DNA of 34,149 bases from Candidatus Sulfotelmatobacter sp. (GTDB lineage: Bacteria > Acidobacteriota > Terriglobia > Terriglobales > Acidobacteriaceae). This document shows positions 8,567 to 17,829 of this stretch, one piece after another (within the stretch, counting starts at the first letter, position 1; every line of letters begins with the position of its first letter). A model generated the notes under the pieces. That model saw only the letters and a program-made list of their open reading frames with translations. It had not been told where the DNA came from and did not search any database. The position numbers and the translations under genes are program-made. The stretch covers positions 1 through 34,149 of the forward strand of contig JASHPH010000331.1 of the NCBI GenBank assembly GCA_030038255.1, given 5' to 3'.

Positions 8567-9952
8567 ATGATCGTTAACTTCGCTGAACGCGCGCACAATC
8601 ACAACTGGGAGCTCGATCCCGTCATACGCTCGCTGCTCGACACCGATTTCTACAAGCTCCTGATGCTGCAATTCATCTGGAAGCACTTTCCCAAAACGCG
8701 CGTCGAGTTCTCGCTCTCCAATCGGCACCCGGCCGTCCGCATGGCCGACATCATCCATATTGAGGAACTCAAAGTGCAGTTGCAACACGTCCGCGGACTG
8801 CGTTTCCGCAAATCGGAATTGGTATGGCTTGCAGGCAACACGTTCTATGGCCGCCGCGGCATCTTCGAGCCGGCATTTCTTGAGTGGCTGGAGCGCGACT
8901 TCCGCCTGTCGGACTATCACCTTTCCGTGCACGACGGCCAGATTCATCTTTCCTTCGACGGCCCTTGGACCGAGACCACGATGTGGGAGCTGTACTCGCT
9001 CGCGATTCTCGACGAAATGAAGACCCGGGCGAATCTAAAGACGCTGAGCGAGTTTGGCCTCGACATTCTGTACGCCCGTGCCAAAACGAAGCTCTGGAGC
9101 AAGATCGAGCGCCTGCGCGGCGTTCCCGGACTCAACGTCGCCGACTTCGGCACGCGCCGTCGCCACAGCTTCCTGTGGCAGGAATACGTGGTCGTAGCCA
9201 TGGCCGCCGATCTGGGCCCGAGTTTTATTGGCACGTCGAACGCGTTTCTCGCGCACAAACACGACCTCGAGGCCATCGGAACCAACGCCCATGAAATTCC
9301 CATGGTGATGGCCGCGCTCGCGCCTGACGATGTGGCCTTGAGAGCGTCGCAGTATCGCGTTCTCGAACTCTGGCAGCAAACCTACGATGGCGCCCTGCGC
9401 GTCATGCTGCCCGACACTTTCGGCACCACGCAGTTTCTAGCAGGAGCGCCGGACTGGGTCGCGGATTGGACCGGCCAGCGCGCCGATAGCAAGGATCCGT
9501 ATGTGGCCGGCGACGAATACATCGCATGGCTCAGGGAGCGCGGAAAAGATCCGCACGAAAAGCTTTTGATCGCCTCCGACACTCTCGACATAGACCCGAT
9601 TCTCGGGCTGCATGCATACTTCGGCGGAAGTCTAGCTCCGGGCGTAACGGCCCGAGATTTTCGCAGCGCAGCGGACTTTCTGGATCGCAGCAAATGGACA
9701 CCCGGACGCCGCATCCGTTTCAGTGCCGGCTGGGGAACGCTGCTCACCAACGACTTCCGCGGCTGCAATCCCAACGACGGAGGCGGGTTCGATCCTATCG
9801 GCCTGATCTGCAAGGTTTCGACGGTCGAGGGCCGCCCCGCGGTCAAACTCTCCGACAATTACTCCAAGGCCCTCGGGCCGCCGTCAGAGATCGAGCGCTA
9901 CCGGCGCGTCTTCGGCACCGCTGGAATCGGCAACGCTCCGGTCGTAGCCTAA
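8567..9952 (+). CDS. pncB: Nicotinate phosphoribosyltransferase
   Basis: This 461-residue enzyme converts nicotinate and PRPP to nicotinate mononucleotide in the NAD salvage (Preiss-Handler) pathway. LLDTDFYKLLML (23-34) is the family N-terminal signature. FGTRRRHS (194-201), GTSN (222-225) and GTNAHE (238-243, with the conserved phospho-accepting His242) line the active site. The C-terminal GGGFDPIGLICKV region is also typical. The ribosome site before the ATG is weak. The product feeds NaAD, the substrate of LarB, encoded about 14 kb downstream. Confidence 0.94.
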   Translation: MIVNFAERAHNHNWELDPVIRSLLDTDFYKLLMLQFIWKHFPKTRVEFSLSNRHPAVRMADIIHIEELKVQLQHVRGLRFRKSELVWLAGNTFYGRRGIFEPAFLEWLERDFRLSDYHLSVHDGQIHLSFDGPWTETTMWELYSLAILDEMKTRANLKTLSEFGLDILYARAKTKLWSKIERLRGVPGLNVADFGTRRRHSFLWQEYVVVAMAADLGPSFIGTSNAFLAHKHDLEAIGTNAHEIPMVMAALAPDDVALRASQYRVLELWQQTYDGALRVMLPDTFGTTQFLAGAPDWVADWTGQRADSKDPYVAGDEYIAWLRERGKDPHEKLLIASDTLDIDPILGLHAYFGGSLAPGVTARDFRSAADFLDRSKWTPGRRIRFSAGWGTLLTNDFRGCNPNDGGGFDPIGLICKVSTVEGRPAVKLSDNYSKALGPPSEIERYRRVFGTAGIGNAPVVA

Positions 9953-10058
9953 GGCGGAACGCGGTTCGAGGCCCTGCTTCACCGCGGGTCATGGCCTTCC
10001 GTGTCGACTGGTAACCTTGTGATCCTGCCCTTAGACTGCCAACATCGAACGGGGCAAC

Positions 10059-10979
10059 ATGAAAATCCTGCTGGTGGAAGACTCTTACATCGAACGCCGC
10101 AAGCTCGCGAGCTATCTCACCGACTGGGGATTCGACCACGTCGCCGTGGGTAGCGGCACGGAAGCGGTCAAGCTGCTCGAAGGCGAAAACCCACCCGATC
10201 TCGCGCTGCTCGACTGGCTGCTGCCGGGTCTGGACGGCATTGACGTGCTGCGGCGCATCCGCAAGATCGGCCGCGAAAACTACATCTACACCGTCATGTT
10301 GACGGCCAAGAGCCACAAACAGGATCGCATGACGGCGATGGAGGCCGGGGCCGACGATTATCTCTCGAAGCCCATCGATCCGGCGGAACTGCGCTCCCGC
10401 ATCATGGTCGGCAAGCGGATCCTCGAGCTGCAGCAATCACTGCGATTCGCCGCGACGCACGACTTCCTTACTAACCTTCTGAACCGCTCGGAAATTCTCG
10501 CCGCGCTCGACCGCGAGTTCTCCCGCGCAGGACGCGAAAACAAGCCTACGACTGTCATTCTTGCCGACATTGATCACTTCAAGCGCGTGAACGACACTCT
10601 CGGCCACGCCGCGGGCGACGAGGTTCTGAAAGAAGTTGCGCGGCGGCTCAAGCTCGATCTGCGGCCGTACGACGTCGTGGGCCGTTACGGCGGCGAAGAA
10701 TTCCTCATCATTCTGCCCGGCTGCAACCTCACCGCCGGCGCACGCCGCGCAGACGGCATTCGCCATCTGATCGAGAAAGATCCCATCAACACTCCGTTTG
10801 GTTCGACTTCGGCCACGGTCAGCATGGGCGTGACCGCGACCCACTCCAGCCGCGACCGCTCCGTCGCCGAGTTCCTGCACGAGGCCGACATCAGCCTGTA
10901 CGAAGCGAAGAATAAGGGCCGAAACCGCGTGGAAATTTTCTCCGGAGACGTAAGATCCACGGGCGCCGGCCAGAGCTAA
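10059..10979 (+). CDS. Response regulator with GGDEF diguanylate cyclase domain
   Basis: This 306-residue protein has an N-terminal receiver domain (acidic E7/D8, phosphoacceptor Asp52 in LLDWLLPG, Lys104 in LSKPID) followed by a GGDEF domain from about residue 135. The active-site loop is intact as GGEEF (211-215), so it should make cyclic di-GMP. An inhibitory I-site RPYD (202-205) sits exactly five residues before it, which predicts product feedback. The layout is that of PleD/WspR-like signalling proteins with a single receiver. No partner kinase gene is adjacent. Confidence 0.93.
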   Translation: MKILLVEDSYIERRKLASYLTDWGFDHVAVGSGTEAVKLLEGENPPDLALLDWLLPGLDGIDVLRRIRKIGRENYIYTVMLTAKSHKQDRMTAMEAGADDYLSKPIDPAELRSRIMVGKRILELQQSLRFAATHDFLTNLLNRSEILAALDREFSRAGRENKPTTVILADIDHFKRVNDTLGHAAGDEVLKEVARRLKLDLRPYDVVGRYGGEEFLIILPGCNLTAGARRADGIRHLIEKDPINTPFGSTSATVSMGVTATHSSRDRSVAEFLHEADISLYEAKNKGRNRVEIFSGDVRSTGAGQS

Positions 10980-11041
10980 AGTCAGAACTTCCCTGCAACT
11001 GAGGCCGCTGCCGAGGTCGCAAAGCCATTTCTGTCCAGGCA

Positions 11042-12025
11042 GTGAACAATTCCCGCCTATTCTGCGTATTGTTATGTGTGGCCGCGACGCAACAATTGAA
11101 CAGAGCTAGTCTTACGCGCTTGGGCACACTGCTACTCGCCGCCTATCTTGCCCTGTACGCGGCGCTGCTGCTGGCGATGCGCCAGTCGAGCAACTTCGAT
11201 ATCTCCGAGCCGCTCGTGGTCCTCGCCATCGTTGGCGTGGGATTTTCTCTGGCTGCATGGCTGGTGACCGCTCGCGCAACGCCGCTCGCCTATTCCGTCG
11301 CGAACCCGGTGGGCGAACTAGCCGTGGCCGCCACGTTCCTGCTGGCTGCCGTGGCATTCATCACATGGGGCCTTCCGGGGCTGCACCGTTACTTCCCGTA
11401 CGATCCCGCACAAGCGATCGCGATCCTGGTTGCCAAGCTGGCTGTCTTCGTCATCCTCCCCGCGGCAATTCTGCGAGCGCAATTCGGTTGGACGTGGCGC
11501 CGTCTGGCACCGGTATCGGTGCAGCCGCGCCATCTGCAAGCTGCCGTGGCCATGTCTATGCTGCTGCTCGCGTTTCAGGCGATTTTCGGGCGAGGCCTGC
11601 GCGATATTTCCGCCGCGCATGTGCCGGCCGTGATGCTTCTGTACGGCGTGCCGCTCACGTTTGTGTGGATGGCGGTTGAGGCCGGCGTGGTCGAAGAATT
11701 CTTTTTTCGCGTGCTCCTGCAAGGAAGACTTGCCGCTGTCTTCAAGTCTGAACTGGGCGCGGTCGTCCTCAGTTCGCTGATTTTCGGGCTGGCCCACGCT
11801 CCTGGCATCTATCTGCGAACGGGTCTCACGCAGGAGGGGCTTAAGAATCCCTCGCTTCTGGTCGCAATCGGCTACTCGGTGGTCATGATCTCGGTCACCG
11901 GCTTCTTTCTCGGGGTGCTGTGGGCGCGTACTCGCAACTTCGGCCTCTTGGTGGTCGTGCACGCCATGGGCGACCTGTTGCCCAATCTGCTGCCAACACT
12001 TCGCTCGCTCCACCTGATCGGCTAA
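11042..12025 (+). CDS. CPBP-family intramembrane metalloprotease
   Basis: This multispanning membrane protein of up to 327 residues carries the three CPBP (type II CAAX/bacteriocin-processing) motifs: EEFFFR (Glu218, Glu219, Arg223), FGLAH (248-252, His252) and HAMGD (307-311, His307 and Asp311). These form the glutamate/histidine active site inside the membrane. About eight hydrophobic segments are visible. The GTG at 11042 is the longest start, and a start further in is possible because the first 25 residues are not conserved-looking. The substrate is unknown. Confidence 0.86.
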   Translation: MNNSRLFCVLLCVAATQQLNRASLTRLGTLLLAAYLALYAALLLAMRQSSNFDISEPLVVLAIVGVGFSLAAWLVTARATPLAYSVANPVGELAVAATFLLAAVAFITWGLPGLHRYFPYDPAQAIAILVAKLAVFVILPAAILRAQFGWTWRRLAPVSVQPRHLQAAVAMSMLLLAFQAIFGRGLRDISAAHVPAVMLLYGVPLTFVWMAVEAGVVEEFFFRVLLQGRLAAVFKSELGAVVLSSLIFGLAHAPGIYLRTGLTQEGLKNPSLLVAIGYSVVMISVTGFFLGVLWARTRNFGLLVVVHAMGDLLPNLLPTLRSLHLIG

Positions 12026-12069
12026 CCCGCCAGTGCACATTCAGGCTTTCTATGTCACATTAGTCGTTC

Positions 12070-13347
12070 ATGCCCGCCCCCGCCGACGCTCGAGCCGGAC
12101 GCGCCGCCTTCACGCATCCCAGCTTCGTACTGTTCCAGATCGCCCGGTTTCTGACCGTCGCCTCGGTTGAAATGCAGGCCGTGGCCGTGGGATGGCAGGT
12201 TTACGAAATCACCAAGCGCCCGCTCGATCTCGGCCTGGTCGGCCTGGCGCAGTTTCTCCCGGGGATTCTCCTGTTCCCCATCTCGGGCCATGCTTCCGAC
12301 CGCTTCGAACGCCGATCTGTGCTCTCCACTTGCTACGCGGGCTTCGCCGTCTGCTTCGCGCTGCTTCTCACGCTCGCTCACCGGGGCCTTCATTCCGTGG
12401 AGGCAATTTATGTCGTGCTGATATTGCTGGGGATGGTCCGATCATTCAACAGCACCGCCGCGCGCTCCATCCTGCCGCAACTGGTTTCCGAAGAACATTT
12501 CCCCAACGCCGTGGCCTGGAACGCCAGCATTTTTCAGGCAGCCACGATTCTGGGACCGTCGTTCGGAGGCGTGCTGTACGCCGCGTCGCATGGGCCTTCG
12601 GCCGTTTATGCGGTAGCGATGCTGACTGCGATCGGCGCCATGATCACGACGTTTCGCATCAAGCCGGAAGTCAAGGCGCGGCCGCGCGAGCCCATGACTT
12701 TTAAAACTGTCTTCGCCGGATTGCACTTCATCTGGACGCGGAAGCTGGTTCTCGGCGCGATTTCGCTCGATTTGTTCGCCGTTCTGCTGGGCGGCGCGGT
12801 CGCCCTGCTTCCGGTCTATGCACGGGAGATCCTCCGCACCGGCCCCTGGGGACTGGGCCTGATGCGCACCGCGCCCGGAGTTGGCGCCGCGCTCATGGCT
12901 ATTCTTCTGGCGCACCGCCCGTTGCGTGGGAAATCCGGGCCGACGCTGTTGTGGGCCGTCGCCGGCTTCGGCGTCTTCACTATCATTTTCGGCCTGTCGC
13001 GCAGCCTGGCGGTCTCGCTCGCCGCCCTCGTGCTGCTTGGTGCCAGCGACATGATCAGCGTGATCATTCGCGCCACTCTGGTGCAACTGGCTACTCCCGA
13101 TGAAATGCGTGGCCGCGTCAATGCGGTCGACATGGTTTTCATAGGGACGTCGAACGAACTCGGCCAGTTCGAGTCGGGCGTGACCGCACAGTGGTTCGGG
13201 ACGGTCCCGGCAGTCATTTTGGGAGGAGTTGGAACGCTGGTCGTGATTGCGGTATGGGCGTCGCTGTTTCCGGAACTGCGGCACGCCGGGGACCTGCGTG
13301 CCATCAGCAGTTCAAGCTTGCGGGAGGCTTCGGAGAAGCCGGCTTAA
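12070..13347 (+). CDS. MFS transporter, MFS_3/EntS-like
   Basis: This 425-residue protein has about 12 hydrophobic segments. Motif A of the major facilitator superfamily is at residues 73-83 (GHASDRFERRS) between segments 2 and 3. The N-terminus AFTHPSFVLFQIARFLT and the VGWQVYEIT stretch match the MFS_3 group that includes the enterobactin exporter EntS. Substrate export is likely, but the substrate cannot be read from the sequence and no siderophore genes are nearby. It begins 45 bases after the CPBP gene on the same strand and may be co-transcribed with it. Confidence 0.9.
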   Translation: MPAPADARAGRAAFTHPSFVLFQIARFLTVASVEMQAVAVGWQVYEITKRPLDLGLVGLAQFLPGILLFPISGHASDRFERRSVLSTCYAGFAVCFALLLTLAHRGLHSVEAIYVVLILLGMVRSFNSTAARSILPQLVSEEHFPNAVAWNASIFQAATILGPSFGGVLYAASHGPSAVYAVAMLTAIGAMITTFRIKPEVKARPREPMTFKTVFAGLHFIWTRKLVLGAISLDLFAVLLGGAVALLPVYAREILRTGPWGLGLMRTAPGVGAALMAILLAHRPLRGKSGPTLLWAVAGFGVFTIIFGLSRSLAVSLAALVLLGASDMISVIIRATLVQLATPDEMRGRVNAVDMVFIGTSNELGQFESGVTAQWFGTVPAVILGGVGTLVVIAVWASLFPELRHAGDLRAISSSSLREASEKPA

Positions 13348-13368
13348 TCAGCAATTCGCAATTGCGCT

Positions 13369-15645
13369 TTACTTCGACCGCAACACCGTCTTCGCCGCGG
13401 CCAGATTGTCGTATTTGTCGTAGACCCTCACGACGACGACATGTTCCGGGGCAGCGTCTTTGGCTTCGACAGCAATCGTGAAATCGTAGTCTTCCGCTTT
13501 TGCGTCTGACAATTGCCCCACCGGCTCCACGTACTTCCAATCGCTCGCATCGACCGAATACTCGGCGCGCTTGATGGTGGAGAAGGCGTCTTCGGCGCGG
13601 AAGCGCACATGAATCTGCGCGCCCTCGACCGAAGCCGTCAAATTGGTTATGCGAGGCGGCGTGGTGTCTACCTCAAACCGGCGACTCACCTTCTCCGCTG
13701 TCAGGGCCTCGCCCGGAGAATGCGACGGCGCGTCCGAGGCCACGATCTTTACGGTGTATCCGCCATCGGGAAGCAGGCTGGCGTCGAACGAATAGGTCTT
13801 GTCGGTGAGATTGTCCTTCAAGAGCAGCCAGCGGCTCTCGCCGTCGCCGCGATAGTAGATCGAATAGACAAGTTGATCGTCGTTGTCGTCGTGCGCACTC
13901 CATTTCACGCCGATCGCATCCCGGTCGTGTGTGGCGGTTGCGGGTGGCTCGAAATGCGGAGTCAGCGGTCCGCTCGGCTCTATGCTCACTCCGATTGCCG
14001 GCGTTTTCGGCGGCGGCTGATAACGCGTGCCCACCTGCACCAAAACTTCGTCAATCTCGGGGGCTACATTTCTCGGTAAATAGTTCAGCGTGACACTCTC
14101 CACCTCCGGCCTCGTGCTCCCGCTGTGCAGCACGGCTTTCCACTGGGCATAGCGCGCCGCCGGAACTCCCATCTCGGCGTCCTTCGCAAGGTCCACCGTC
14201 TTCCACGGACTCCAGTTGCGGTCCGGATTGTCCACGTTGCCGCTGCGCGTCAGCAGGTCCACATGGCCGGAGCCGCGGAATTCGACTCGCCCCCAGCGGG
14301 AGAAAATTCTCGCGTCGAAGACATCGCTCTCGTAGGTTCCTTCGTTCTCCGGGCCGGGACCAAGCAGGAAAATCTTCCCGAGATTGCTGCTGGCGACATA
14401 AAGGCCGCCGCCAGACGCCTTGGCCAATCCGGTGATCTGCGAGGCGGAGGCTTTCAGCAAGTCCAGGTATTCGTCCGGCCCTGTGATAGCGAAGATATGC
14501 CCGCGATTCCCGGTTCCGGCGAGCAGCCGGCCTTGCGCGTCGAATGCGAGGGCGTAGACGATGTCCTCATGGGCCGTCCAAATGCGCGACGGAGATCCGT
14601 CAGCGGCGATGCGGTAAACATCCGATCCGCCGGCGGAAGCGCCGCCGGCCACCGGAAGCGGACTTAACTGGACCAGCGACGGCGCAGGTGAAATGGTCAG
14701 ACCGGGCGTCTGCGGGCTGCTGATTGTGGGAGCGGTCAGCCCCATCATGATGGGCGGAGATGTCATTGAACCGGAGCTCGTGATACTTTTCTTCTCTCCC
14801 ACGCCCGCTGCATAGATGTTGCCGTCGCGGTCAAGTGCCAGCGCCGTAATTTCCTTCTTGGGAGCGCTGTAGAGCACGAATCCCTCACCGGCCGGAGAAA
14901 TCCGATAAATGAGGCCGCTGCCGTCCGTGCCCGCGACCATGTTCCCTCGCGCATCGAGCGCCAGCACGCGAATGTGGGTTTCATCGCTCTTGAAGAAAAG
15001 CGAGTGCTCGCCCTTGGGAGTGACTTTATAAATTTCGCCGTGATCTCCGGTGGCAACGTACAGATTTCCCGCCTTGTCGAGCGCCAGATTCCAAATGTAC
15101 TTCGTGCCCGGCTCGAAATAGACCGACGAAGTCCAGGTCGGATCGAGTGCCGGCTTGGCCGAATCTTTGGCCGCCTTCTCGGAATCATTCTCGGCCTTGC
15201 GCGAATTCTTTTTCGGCTCGATCTTGTACACCTTGCCGTCAGGCGCCGTTCCGGCGTAGATCGCGCCGCCGGGCGCAACTTCGAGCGCCTGCACCTGCAG
15301 CTCCTGCGGTTCGAAAATGATGGTGGCTGTGCCCTCGGGCGTGATGCGGTAGACGCGCGCGGGCGATCCCGTGGCAGCGTAGATGTTGCCGGCGTCGTCG
15401 GCGGCCAAGGCCCAGATGTAGGTCGAGGGTGTCGTGTAGATGAGCTTGAATGCGGGAGCCAGTTCCAGTCCGCCCTCGCTGCGAAGCGCAACGCCGGTGG
15501 CTGTGCCCTTGGTGAGATCGTCGAACTTCGATTGCTCCCAAGTCTTGGTTCCGTCGGCAAAGGCGGCGGTGGCGAGGGCGAAGGCTGTGAGGACGAAGCT
15601 GGCTAAACGAGAAAAGAAAAATGAACGTGGATAAAGCAATTTCAT
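13369..15645 (-). CDS. Secreted beta-propeller protein with C-terminal Ig/FnIII-like region
   Basis: From the ATG at 15645 the product is 758 residues with a signal peptide (MKLLYPRSFFFSRLASFVL, cleavage near ATAAFA). A TTG five codons upstream (15660) has a GAGG site and is the alternative start. Residues about 60-400 carry repeats with D/A-x-G-N-I/L-Y-A/V-A-T/G cores (DDAGNIYAATG, DKAGNLYVATG, DRDGNIYAAGV), as in NHL or two-component-regulator propellers. The C-terminal third has sandwich-like strands (DGGYTVKIVASDAPS, RRFEVDTTPP) ending in PEHVVVVRVYDKYDNLA. A Lys/Glu-rich insert (about 148-170) and a Pro/Ser-rich linker interrupt the propeller. It has no catalytic motif; an outer-surface or periplasmic binding role is inferred. 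Confidence 0.8.
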   Translation of the reverse strand: MKLLYPRSFFFSRLASFVLTAFALATAAFADGTKTWEQSKFDDLTKGTATGVALRSEGGLELAPAFKLIYTTPSTYIWALAADDAGNIYAATGSPARVYRITPEGTATIIFEPQELQVQALEVAPGGAIYAGTAPDGKVYKIEPKKNSRKAENDSEKAAKDSAKPALDPTWTSSVYFEPGTKYIWNLALDKAGNLYVATGDHGEIYKVTPKGEHSLFFKSDETHIRVLALDARGNMVAGTDGSGLIYRISPAGEGFVLYSAPKKEITALALDRDGNIYAAGVGEKKSITSSGSMTSPPIMMGLTAPTISSPQTPGLTISPAPSLVQLSPLPVAGGASAGGSDVYRIAADGSPSRIWTAHEDIVYALAFDAQGRLLAGTGNRGHIFAITGPDEYLDLLKASASQITGLAKASGGGLYVASSNLGKIFLLGPGPENEGTYESDVFDARIFSRWGRVEFRGSGHVDLLTRSGNVDNPDRNWSPWKTVDLAKDAEMGVPAARYAQWKAVLHSGSTRPEVESVTLNYLPRNVAPEIDEVLVQVGTRYQPPPKTPAIGVSIEPSGPLTPHFEPPATATHDRDAIGVKWSAHDDNDDQLVYSIYYRGDGESRWLLLKDNLTDKTYSFDASLLPDGGYTVKIVASDAPSHSPGEALTAEKVSRRFEVDTTPPRITNLTASVEGAQIHVRFRAEDAFSTIKRAEYSVDASDWKYVEPVGQLSDAKAEDYDFTIAVEAKDAAPEHVVVVRVYDKYDNLAAAKTVLRSK

Positions 15646-15692
15646 GATGTGAATTTTCAATGTGGAATAACCTCAGAGTAACACGGCCATGA

Positions 15693-15887
15693 GTCATCCC
15701 GAGCGTAGCCGTTCTTCAGGCGGAGCGAGGGATCTCGCGCGAGAGTGCAACGGTGACGCGCGCGAGATCCCCATTCGACTCCTCCTCGCTCCGCTCGTCG
15801 TGCGCTCAGGGCAGGCTCTCAGCCCGCGGCTACGCCGCCCTCGGCTGAAGCCGAGGGTCTACAAAAAACGCGGGCCTTCGGGATGAC
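15693..15887. repeat. 195-bp non-coding element bounded by inverted repeats
   Basis: The element is bounded by GTCATCCCGA (15693-15702) and its exact reverse complement TCGGGATGAC (15878-15887). Inside are a 13-bp perfect stem (15729-15741 with 15759-15771) and a 20-base palindrome CCCTCGGCT-GA-AGCCGAGGG (15838-15857). No ORF of credible composition lies within. It resembles a MITE-like or REP-type intergenic element. A related fragment, CTCGGGGCAGGCTCT, occurs near 33400. Confidence 0.65.
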
Positions 15888-15934
15888 CCCAGCATCCGAC
15901 CGCGTCTGATCTTCCCGTGATATGGTTAAAGTTT

Positions 15935-16528
15935 ATGCCCTCCGCGCGGCAGAAGCTGTTGAGGACGCTGGCTCACAAATCGTTTCGCCTTGGCGAGTTC
16001 AAACTCTCGTCGGGCGGGACCAGCGACTACTACATCGACTGCCGCACCACCACGCTCGATGCCAAAGGATCGCGCCTGACGGGAGAGGTTTTTCTCGAAG
16101 AAATCCGCGCGCGGGGATGGAAGCCGCAGGCGATCGGCGGGCTGACGATGGGCGCCGATCCGATCGTCGTTGCAGTCTCGGTGGTCAGCGGCGAACTGAA
16201 CGGATTTCTGGTGCGTAAGGCAGAAAAGCAGCACGGCTCCGGGCAGCGCATTGAAGGATTCCGCGAGAAGGGCGCCCGTGTTGTGATTGTGGACGACGTT
16301 TGCACCACCGGCGCGTCGACGATTCAGGCGATCGAGGCAGCGCGCGAATTCGGATTCGAGATCGTCGGCGTAATGTGCCTGGTAGAGCGGGAAGAGGCCA
16401 AGGGCCGGCCGAACGTGGAGAAAGCCGCGGCTCCGGCGCCGTTCGTTTCCATCTTCACGGCGAACGACGTGCGCCGGGAACACATTCTGCAAACCGAGGA
16501 GACGGCAGAACACAAAGTGATCCATTAA
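15935..16528 (+). CDS. pyrE: Orotate phosphoribosyltransferase
   Basis: This 197-residue enzyme makes OMP from orotate and PRPP in pyrimidine synthesis. FKLSSGGTSDYYID (22-35) is the orotate-site signature, VRKAEKQHG (93-101) holds the catalytic loop Lys, and VVIVDDVCTTGAS (116-128) is the PRPP-binding motif. The ATG at 15935 is preferred over one 6 codons upstream because the family N-terminus fits it. It starts 47 bases after the inverted-repeat element and is followed by mtnA after a microrepeat hairpin. Confidence 0.94.
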   Translation: MPSARQKLLRTLAHKSFRLGEFKLSSGGTSDYYIDCRTTTLDAKGSRLTGEVFLEEIRARGWKPQAIGGLTMGADPIVVAVSVVSGELNGFLVRKAEKQHGSGQRIEGFREKGARVVIVDDVCTTGASTIQAIEAAREFGFEIVGVMCLVEREEAKGRPNVEKAAAPAPFVSIFTANDVRREHILQTEETAEHKVIH

Positions 16529-16530
16529 GT

Positions 16531-16603
16531 TATTGAGCCATTCAGTCATTGAGTCATTGAGCCAAAACGGTTTTCAATGATTCAATGACTCAATCATTCA
16601 ATT
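16531..16603. repeat. TCATTGAG microrepeat forming a 30-bp stem
   Basis: Bases 16531-16560 contain tandem variants of TCATTGAG. Bases 16574-16603 contain the reverse form (TCAATGATTCAATGAC...). The two arms match at 24 of 30 positions as an inverted repeat around a short GCCAAAACGGTTT loop. It fills nearly all of the pyrE-mtnA gap and ends 6 bases before the mtnA start. It could act as a terminator-like or translation-controlling structure, or be a dispersed repeat. Confidence 0.75.
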
Positions 16604-16609
16604 CCTATC

Positions 16610-17665
16610 ATGATTCAAACCCTCGAATGGACCGACCAGGGCGTGCGCTTCCTCGATCAGACGAAGCTGCCGACCGAAGAAACCTACGTCACCTGCAAGA
16701 CGCATGAGCAGGTCGCGGACGCGATCCGCACCATGGTGGTGCGCGGCGCGCCGGCCATCGGCGTGGCCACAGCCATGGGCATTGCGTTGGGCGTGAGCAA
16801 TTCCAAAGCTGAAACCACCGGCGACCTGAAGCGCGATTTCGACCAGATCTGCGACATCATGGGCAAAACGCGCCCAACGGCGGTGAACTTGTTCTGGGCG
16901 ATCCGCCGCATGCAGGAAAAGTTTGAGCGCATCCGCATCCGTCCCATCGCCCAGATCAAGCGCGACCTGATCGAAGAAGCGCAGCGCATGCACGCCGAAG
17001 ACATCGCCGCCAACCAGGCCATGGGACGCCACGGCGCGACGCTCCTGCCCTCCGAGGGAGGCGTGCTCACGCACTGCAATGCCGGCGCGCTCGCCACCGC
17101 GGGATATGGCACTGCGCTCGGAGTGATTCGCGCCGCGGTCGAGCAGGGCAAAAAGATTCACGTGTACGCCGACGAGACCCGGCCCTTCCTGCAAGGCTCG
17201 CGCCTCACCGCATGGGAACTGATGAAAGACGGCATCCCGACCACGGTTATCTCTGACAACATGGCTGGCGCCATGATGAAACAGGGCAAAATTGGCGCAA
17301 TCCTGGTTGGCGCCGACCGCATCGCGGCCAATGGCGACGTGGCCAACAAAATCGGCACGTATACCGTCGCCATTCTGGCCAAGGAGCACGGCATTCCGTT
17401 TTACGTGGCCGCGCCGATCTCCACAGTCGATCTGGCCTGCCCTGATGGCAGCCATATCCCGATTGAGCAGCGCAACGCCAGTGAGGTCACGCACATAGCG
17501 GGAAAGCAGATGGCTCCGAACGGCGTGGGGATCGAAAACCCCGCCTTCGACGTGACGCCGGCCAGGTACGTCGCAGCCATCATCACCGAACGAGGCGTCG
17601 CGCGTGCCCCTTACGAAGAGTCCCTGCGCAAGCTGGCGGCGCAGGAAGTGGAAGTACATCCGTAG
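16610..17665 (+). CDS. mtnA: S-methyl-5-thioribose-1-phosphate isomerase
   Basis: This 351-residue enzyme converts methylthioribose 1-phosphate to the ribulose form in methionine salvage. [11 protein letters not shown] (42-52) is the substrate-phosphate region, HCNAGALAT (155-163) holds catalytic Cys156, and VGADRI (233-238) holds catalytic Asp236. [17 protein letters not shown] (188-204) and [10 protein letters not shown] (241-250) are further signatures. It is full length for the family, which is related to the eIF2B alpha/beta subunits. No other methionine-salvage genes are in the window. It follows pyrE with 81 bases between, mostly the microrepeat stem. Confidence 0.95.
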   Translation: MIQTLEWTDQGVRFLDQTKLPTEETYVTCKTHEQVADAIRTMVVRGAPAIGVATAMGIALGVSNSKAETTGDLKRDFDQICDIMGKTRPTAVNLFWAIRRMQEKFERIRIRPIAQIKRDLIEEAQRMHAEDIAANQAMGRHGATLLPSEGGVLTHCNAGALATAGYGTALGVIRAAVEQGKKIHVYADETRPFLQGSRLTAWELMKDGIPTTVISDNMAGAMMKQGKIGAILVGADRIAANGDVANKIGTYTVAILAKEHGIPFYVAAPISTVDLACPDGSHIPIEQRNASEVTHIAGKQMAPNGVGIENPAFDVTPARYVAAIITERGVARAPYEESLRKLAAQEVEVHP

Positions 17666-17829
17666 GGTAAGAGGCTGCTCGGCAAGGTTTTGTGGCGATT
17701 CTTTACAATCAAAATATTTTCTGCTTCCGCGCTACTTATTGCTCAGGTTCGGGTTGTATGGAGTGATACGGTCTCGTGCTAACCTCAAGTAGACCCAGCT
17801 CTCGAAAACTCGTTCGTCAGGGGGATGTC

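Noticed and set aside
15838-15857. Palindrome CCCTCGGCTGAAGCCGAGGG as an intrinsic terminator for an upstream gene
   Set aside because: No T-run follows and both neighbouring genes point away from it, so it is better explained as part of the repeat element.
16531-16603. CRISPR-like repeats
   Set aside because: The units are 8-9 bases, contiguous and inverted, without unique spacers.
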